Shown: piece after piece, positions 57,815 to 64,000 of the stretch
Position numbering within the stretch: position 1 is the first letter of the stretch
How the letters are laid out: each line of letters begins with the position of its first letter
NCBI GenBank assembly: GCA_011316305.1
Contig: SAUG01000035.1
Location: 124,001-188,000 of the forward strand
Length of the DNA: 64,000 nt
Direction of reading: 5' to 3'
Origin: Rusavskia elegans
Lineage: Eukaryota; Ascomycota; Lecanoromycetes; Teloschistales; Teloschistaceae
Notes under the pieces: generated by a model
Told to the model about the DNA's origin: nothing
The model's database searches: none
What the model saw: only the letters and a program-made list of their open reading frames with translations
Program-made: the position numbers and the translations under genes

Positions 57815-58320
57815 TTTAGCTAAAGATAATAATAATAGTAAACTGTCTCATAGTATTTAATGAATACGATTAGATATATAATAATTAGACTATTAAATAA
57901 ATAGTAGGAAAAATAATCTCTATATATTTAATCGAGAAAGTAAATTATATAGCTTTTGTCTAATAGCTATAATATCTAACTTTTACGATTATCGAATATA
58001 TTAGAAATATTTTAGATTCGAACAAATAAATAAAAGTATATAACTAATATCTATATATATTTGATCTAACTAGATACTATAATAATTATAGATTTTTCAT
58101 TCTATACTTTTTATATACGTATTATTTTTCTATTATTTTAATTTAATATAACAATTCTATATATATTAATAGAATAATAAATTTTTAAAAGAAAATTTAT
58201 ATTTATAAATTCAATCTAGCCGGCTCTATAAATATATACGAACGGCTGTAGATAATTAATACTATCGATAGATACTAGCTTTTTAACGTATTTTTAGCCG
58301 ATTATAATATACTACTTTTT
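57815..58320. other. RIP-degraded DNA, no recognisable feature
   Basis: AT-rich spacer between two MITEs. Confidence 0.4.
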
Positions 58321-58328
58321 ATTTTAAA

Positions 58329-58802
58329 CAGTCTAGCTACTTCGGTACAAGTTTCTATTAATATCTAAAAATCGACTCGATTTTTTAACAAGTCGATTTA
58401 AATTAACCTATTAAATAGTCGATTCCTGATCGGATTATAGATACTAACTATAAATTAAACCGATTTACTAAGCCATTTATATATATTAATAGAAAAATTT
58501 ATTAATTTATTCAATTTCTATAGAAGTAATATATCTAGATAATATATTTAATCTAACTAAAATTCTTTTAGCTAGCGTAGTTAATTGACTAGAATCCTTT
58601 TAGATATTTAGAAATAACATTTATACTAGAGTTATATTTTTATACTAGAATTTAATATTTTAACAGTTTCGAATTAGGTTAGATCGATTTTTTAACTAAA
58701 AACTAATAACCCGTTAGTTCGGTATCTAGAAAAGGCCGAATCGATTCGGGTCGAATTAATTCTTCCGACCCGGGTTTAAAACTCGATCCGACGGCCAGAT
58801 TA
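58329..58802 (+). mobile_element. M470 MITE, uninterrupted copy
   Basis: CAGTCTAGCT … ACGGCCAGATTA, 474 bp, flanks ATTTTAAA (58,321-58,328) / ATTTTAAC (58,803-58,810), seven of eight bases identical. It served as the reference for the interrupted copies at 14,019 and 19,636. Confidence 0.75.
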
Positions 58803-58810
58803 ATTTTAAC

Positions 58811-59404
58811 TAACATTTCGATAATAACTATCTACGTAGATGTAGAAGCGATATAAAAGAGTTTAGGTTATAACAATTTATACGTTAATAGTTAATATAA
58901 ATACTGAAATATAGATTAATAAAAGTTGAAATAAAGTATTATCAATAGGTTTTATTAAATTATAGTTTTAGTAGTAACTAAAATTTTAATATAAAATCGA
59001 GAGAAAAAGCGTTTATAACGCTATAAAGTAAAGGAAACGATTAGTAAAATAGAAGAAAAGAAATAGGAAAAACAACCGTCTATTATACTATCGAAATCTA
59101 ACGAAATCTCAATAAAAAACGATCATCGAATAAATAAATTCTTTTTATATATATTTCTATTCGATATTCAATCTATTTTATTACTATAATTTTCGACATT
59201 TACTACGTTTATATCTATTATTATTTTATGATTTTCCTTTTAAATATTTATTCCATAGATCTAGTAAATCGATAATAAATATATATTTATAGCTATGAGA
59301 GAATCTTCGATATAGATAGATATCTATTAATATTTATAATAGTTTATTTATAATCTCTATAGCTTTATAGTTAGTTTATTTATAAAGGTCTATTATTAGA
59401 TTAT
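58811..59404. other. RIP-degraded DNA, no recognisable feature
   Basis: AT-rich with a slightly higher GC patch at 58,840-59,060. No gene seen. Confidence 0.4.
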
Positions 59405-59814
59405 TATTACGTCTACGATTCCACAGAGATGCGCTGGAAGATTAGTCAGTTAAGCGAGTCTAATTATCTATAGCCGCCTATAGCCGCCGTAGTCGATCTT
59501 TCTAAAGAGGGCTTTTAGCGGATAGCTATCTATCGGCTCTATTAATTACTTTTATTATATATATCGTTCGTTATTTCTATTAGATAGCGTTTTTCGTTAG
59601 TAGTTAATATAATTATTAAATATAATACTATTATTCTCTTCTTAATTACTTCTATAACGAATATACTTTATAATATTATAACTATACCTTCGCAGCTTTT
59701 TAGGATTAGTTACGATAACCTATACTAGGATTTCCTTACTATTTAGTAGCTCGGACTACGTCTACGGCTATAGTTAGATTCGAGTATAACGCCTTCTAAT
59801 ATATAGAGATATTA
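59405..59814 (+). repeat. 5' LTR of the Pol-only Gypsy-B element
   Basis: Starts TATTACGTCTACGATTCC and ends near GAGATATTAT. It is the same LTR as at 27,419 and 49,658, including the TATAGCCGCC blocks. The last two bases are altered. Confidence 0.75.
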
Positions 59815-61995
59815 TCTTTTAATAACTCCGGAATATATATAAAAATCGAATTTTTATCTAGTTTATATTACGAAGATATTCTATAGAGGCTTTAATTAAC
59901 TCGGAAGTAATTTAGAATATTATATTAGAAAAATAAATAAAAAGGTTTAATATCTTTTTAGTTAGGAAAACGGAACTTTATTTTATAGAAACTATTAATA
60001 AAATAGGTTTCGTTAGAATTAAATATTAAACTAAATCTCTATAGATACGAAGTAATAGCTATAAAAAAAATCGTTTTCGATATTATAAAAATATAGAGAG
60101 ATATCTATTTAGATATCCTATAGTTTATATTATAGAATCTAGAAATTATTAAGAAAATAATATAAATAAAAATAGAAAACTATCTATTTAATATATTTGA
60201 AAAACTAGCCGAAATAAAAAAGGTATATAATACCTTTTCTCGGAAAGAATAGACTAGAGGAAAATTAGCTATTACGGATAAAATTCTATAATTAGTTAAA
60301 GATTTCTAGAATATATTAAAGGAATCGGAAGAAAAATTATCTTTACCGGCTTATATTTAGAAAATTTATAAAATTATTATTATAGATTCCGATAAGTTAA
60401 AAACTAGACCTATTTATAAATTAAATAATAAATAATCGAAAGTGCTATAATAGTATATCGACTATAATTTTAAAAAAGGATATATACGCTATTCTGTTTT
60501 TAAAAATAGAATAACAGATAATATTTATTCTAAAAAAAATAGGAATCTATAATTATATATCGATTTTAGACGGCTTAATATGGTAATATAAAAAGATAAA
60601 TACCTTTTACCTTTCCTAGCGGATCTAAAAAGTAGAATCAGAAGAACTAAGTAGTTTATAAACCTGGATTTTAGAGATACTTTTAACCTACTAAAAATTA
60701 AAATAAGAGAAAAATAGAAAATAGTATTTAGAACAAAATACGGATAATTCGAATACCTAATAATATCTTTTAGATTAATAAATATCCTAGCGATTCTATA
60801 AAAGGTAGTTAATAAAATATTATACGACTAATTAGATATTTTTATTATAGTCTGTATAGATAGTATACTAATCTTTTCGGAAATAAAAAAAGAATACTAG
60901 TAGTACGTCCGTAAAATATTATAAAGGTTGTGAGAAAATAACTTTAAAATTAAAGAAAAAAAGTCAGAGTTTTTTAAAAAGAAAATTATATTTCTAGAAT
61001 AAATAATTAGCCTAGGAACTATCGTTATAGAAGCTAATAAATTTTAAATAATAGAAAAATAGCCAGTTCCGAAAAATAAAAAGAATATTTAAAGTTTTTT
61101 AGGCTTTATAAAATTCTACTAGAATATAATAGGAAGATATATAAAGAAAATCGTTTTTTTAATAGATTTTCTATAAAATAATAGGATATTCTATTAAATA
61201 TTCATCGAAAATAAAATATTTAAAAAACTTAAATAGAACTTTATAAATAAAGATACTCTAGATATATTTTATCTAAAATATTAAATTATACTATATATAT
61301 ATATATTAGATCGATCTTTAGATTTCTATATAGTATAAAATAGTAGACTACTAGAGTACTACTCTAGGAAATTAATATTAGCTAAAGTTAACTATATAAC
61401 TATAGATAAAGAGATATTAGCTATTATCGCAAGCTTTATATATTAGAAAATATATATAACCGGGACGTTAAAAAAGGTAATAATTTATACTAACTATAAA
61501 AATCTTCTATTACTTTTATTTTTTAAAGAATTTAATTAAAAATAAATAAAATTTTTGGAAGAAATTTTATATTACGACTTTAAAATACGATATATTAAAG
61601 ATATAGATAATATCGTAGTAGATATCTTTAGTAGAAAAGCGGACTATAAAGCGGCTGAAAAAATAAGTAGATTATTACTAAAAAGAAATAGAAAAGTTCT
61701 AGAAAAAATGGAAGTATCTAAAGTAATTAACGATATTATTCGATAGATATATAACTCTAAGATAATTGGTTATTAAAAGATAACTAAAATTCTAAAAAAA
61801 ATCTAAGAAAAAATAAATATATTTATATTTAAGAAGTATATTTAAAAATATATAAAAAATTACTCTAAATATTTAATATCTAAAAAAATAGATAAAAATC
61901 TATCGATAAATTATACCGGAAAAGCCGTACTAATAGATTATAATAGATTTTATTATAGATTTCCCAGAATTCATTAACTTTTATATAAAAGTATT

Positions 61996-62980
61996 CCCTT
62001 CTGGGAGGCTCCTATCTGGGGTTATATTGAGTTTTTATATATATATATATGTTCTATTAACGTTATATACGGTAACGATTATTGTATTTTATATATAAAG
62101 AAATTTTTACAGTTAAATATATATAGTTCGTCAGGTAAGGTTTACAGCGCAGTTAATTACTTTTATTTAACTATTTCCTTCTTTATTCGATTACGAATCC
62201 TCTACTATATTTAAATACTATATATTCCTTCCTCGATGTTATATATAATTATCAGCTTCTAATATTTCCGCTATATCTATTTACTATACTGCGAAGTAAT
62301 TATTTACGTCTGTTACCTCGGCTATACTTATCGTATAATCCGTACCTAAATATTCTATTAAACTATTAAAGTACTCTTTAGCCTATATAGCTTTAAAAGG
62401 GTTACTAGTAATAGGGTTGCCTACTAGTACGCTAGCTATTATAGCTAGAAGCTTTACCCGATCGATTAGATTAAAGGGGGGTAGGGAGATCGGATAGCGC
62501 GTTTTAAAGGCGATAAAAAAGAGATTTTTATTAAAGTCGGAATAGGTTACTCTAGCTATAATAAAATAGTCGACGACCGCGCGGATAGATATAGTTATTA
62601 CGGATATAGGAAGGTACTACCGTCTGGTTTAACTGCGGTATAGCTGTTACGGGAATATATATATACGCAAGGGGTTTTAGTAAGTTATAGTACTTGCGAG
62701 GGTATGGTATTGCAGGGTTTATATTGCTGGTAAAAGAAGAAGAAGCGATGACTGCGAGGTATACTTATCTGTAAAAATTTCTACGTTAGTTAAATTATTA
62801 GTAGAAGGATACGTTATATTACTAAGTAAATTTAAATTAAAATTCTATAGAACCGTTATTTACGTTATCTAAACTAGAGTATAAATTCTGCTACCGTATA
62901 TTTAATGCTGGTATATTAACGCTTGATTTATTTACCGAACCACTGGTTTACCGGATACCAAAGCCAAAACAAATAACTAA
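61996..62980 (+). mobile_element. ~1-kb retroposon, full-length copy 5 (subfamily B), inside the integrase of Gypsy-B
   Basis: Perfect 13-bp target duplication ATATAAAAGTATT (61,983-61,995 and 62,981-62,993). The left end is CCCTTCTGGGAGGCTCC; the right end is CACTGGTTTACCGGATACC plus AAAGCCAAAACAAATAACTAA. The antisense frame ends at 62,284-62,286 and carries frame damage. It splits integrase between the zinc finger and the catalytic core. Confidence 0.8.
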
Positions 62981-63948
62981 ATATAAAAGTATTATATAAT
63001 ATAATAGCGATAATTATAGATAGACTTATAAAATATATAAAACTCGTATTATATAATATAACAATAACAGCAGAATAGTTAGTATTTTTACTTTTAAAAA
63101 CGGTCTTCTATAAAAACGATATTATAGAGAAAATTATATTAGATAAAAATGAACTTTTTATTTCTAACTTTATAAAAGGATTAATATAGGGAGTAGAAAT
63201 TAATTAAGTAACATCAATATTGTTCTACCCGTAGACCGATAGGCAGATAGAAAGGATAAACCAGATATTAGAATTATATCTACGAATTTACTATTTAGAA
63301 AAAGAAAACGACTAGGTTTAGCTATTTTTAATAGTATAAATAGTAATTAACTCGATATATAATAAAGATATTTAAATAATACTAGACGAACTCTTATATA
63401 ATAGAAAACAAAAATACGAAATAGTTTTAGATATAAATAATCTAGTAGTATAAGCTTTCGTTAATAAAATAAAAGAAAAATAGAATAAAACTAAAGAGAG
63501 AATTTAGAAAACTAAAAAAAGAATAAAAAGTAGAATAGATAAATCTAAAAGAAACTATAACTTTAAAAAAAGAGATAAAATATTACTTTTAATAAAAAAT
63601 CTTATAGATAGGAAGTTAGATTGGCCCTATATTAGAACTTTTAATATCTAGGATATTAGAGGAACTATAATATACTTTAAGTTTCCGGTAATAGAAATTT
63701 TCCCTAAATTCTACGTAGGACTTTTTAAAAAAACTTCTAACCGAATTCCGCTAGCGAAAGAGTAGTAATACTAGAAAAAAGATAAATATAAAATAGAAAA
63801 AATTATAGAGGAAAAAAAGAAAATAGACGAGTTTTTAGTTAAATAGAAAAGGTTTTCTAATAAAGAAAATATATAGAAACCTAGAAAATATCTTAAAAAA
63901 GATTAAAAAACCTTAAAAAAATTTAGAAAAGCGATATAGAAAGGGCCG

Positions 63949-64000
63949 TATTACGTCTATAATTCTATAGAGGTACGTTAGAGAATTAGCTAATTAAACG
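63949..64000 (+). repeat. start of the 3' LTR of the Pol-only Gypsy-B element
   Basis: TATTACGTCTATAATTC and following bases match the first ~50 bp of the other Gypsy-B LTRs; the rest is beyond the window. Confidence 0.7.

Larger units (their letters stand above)
59405..64000 (+). mobile_element. Gypsy-B LTR element, Pol-only form (runs off the right edge)
   Basis: 5' LTR about 59,405-59,814; 3' LTR begins at 63,949 after a purine tract (GATATAGAAAGGGCC). The plus-strand pol is RIP-damaged but legible. Pre-RT linker at about 60,350-60,600 (PIYKLNNK…). Reverse transcriptase 60,600-61,010 (…LPFLADLKSRI…, FINLDFRDTFNLLKIK, RTKYGQFEYLIMPFRLIN). RNase H/connection 61,250-61,680 (ILYYDFKIRYIKDIDNIVVD). 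Integrase zinc finger about 61,730-61,960. After a nested retroposon, the integrase core and C-terminus 63,110-63,730 (LFYPQTDRQTERINQILELY). The polymerase box that should be Y-x-D-D now reads CIDS, so it is inactive. I find no Gag or zinc knuckle between LTR and RT; the region holds only about 780 bp of linker-like sequence. Confidence 0.75.

Overview
The window looks like a piece of a filamentous ascomycete (Pezizomycotina) chromosome that crosses the border between two genome compartments. Bases 1 to about 4,890 have ordinary composition and hold genes: the N-terminal end of a cytochrome P450 (running off the left edge), a complete TRM61/GCD14-type tRNA methyltransferase catalytic subunit, a disrupted conserved-looking gene, and one doubtful small reading frame. 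At about 4,890 composition changes abruptly, and almost all of the remaining 59 kb is very AT-rich.

The AT-rich part carries the mark of repeat-induced point mutation (RIP). CpA/TpG dinucleotides are nearly absent, TpA is everywhere, CpG survives, and coding remnants are broken by TAA/TAG where Gln or Trp codons would be expected. A short stretch that looks like the 5' end of a mitochondrial small-subunit rRNA gene (about 5,098-5,172) sits on the border, suggesting nuclear-inserted mitochondrial DNA at an old break.

The AT-rich compartment is a nested stack of mobile elements. (1) Three copies of a Ty3/gypsy chromovirus (Gypsy-A) at 10.5-13.2 kb (-), 39.2-41.1 kb (-) and 45.6-49.06 kb (+), recognised by a chromodomain and, in the last, by RNase H and integrase. 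(2) A second gypsy family (Gypsy-B) with a ~410-bp LTR: two elements with Gag but no reverse transcriptase that I can see (27,419-30,936 and 49,658-53,018), and one with RT-RNase H-integrase but no Gag that I can see (59,405 to beyond the window end). (3) A ~1-kb retroposon, five full-length and two 5'-truncated copies, all on the plus strand, flanked by 12-15 bp target duplications. The full-length copies carry a conserved ~105-140-codon frame on the opposite strand, and in the copy at 7.7 kb that frame is still open. I do not recognise this family; it is the best candidate here for something undescribed. (4) Several MITE families with 8-bp target duplications, nested into each other at 14, 20 and 57 kb. 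(5) Two short islands that look untouched by RIP: a 216-bp solo LTR (46,723-46,938) and a tRNA-like Pol III unit (43,030-43,143).

Every call was made by reading the sequence and comparing copies with each other inside the window; no database search was possible. Long stretches of the AT-rich compartment are too degraded to name and are marked as such.
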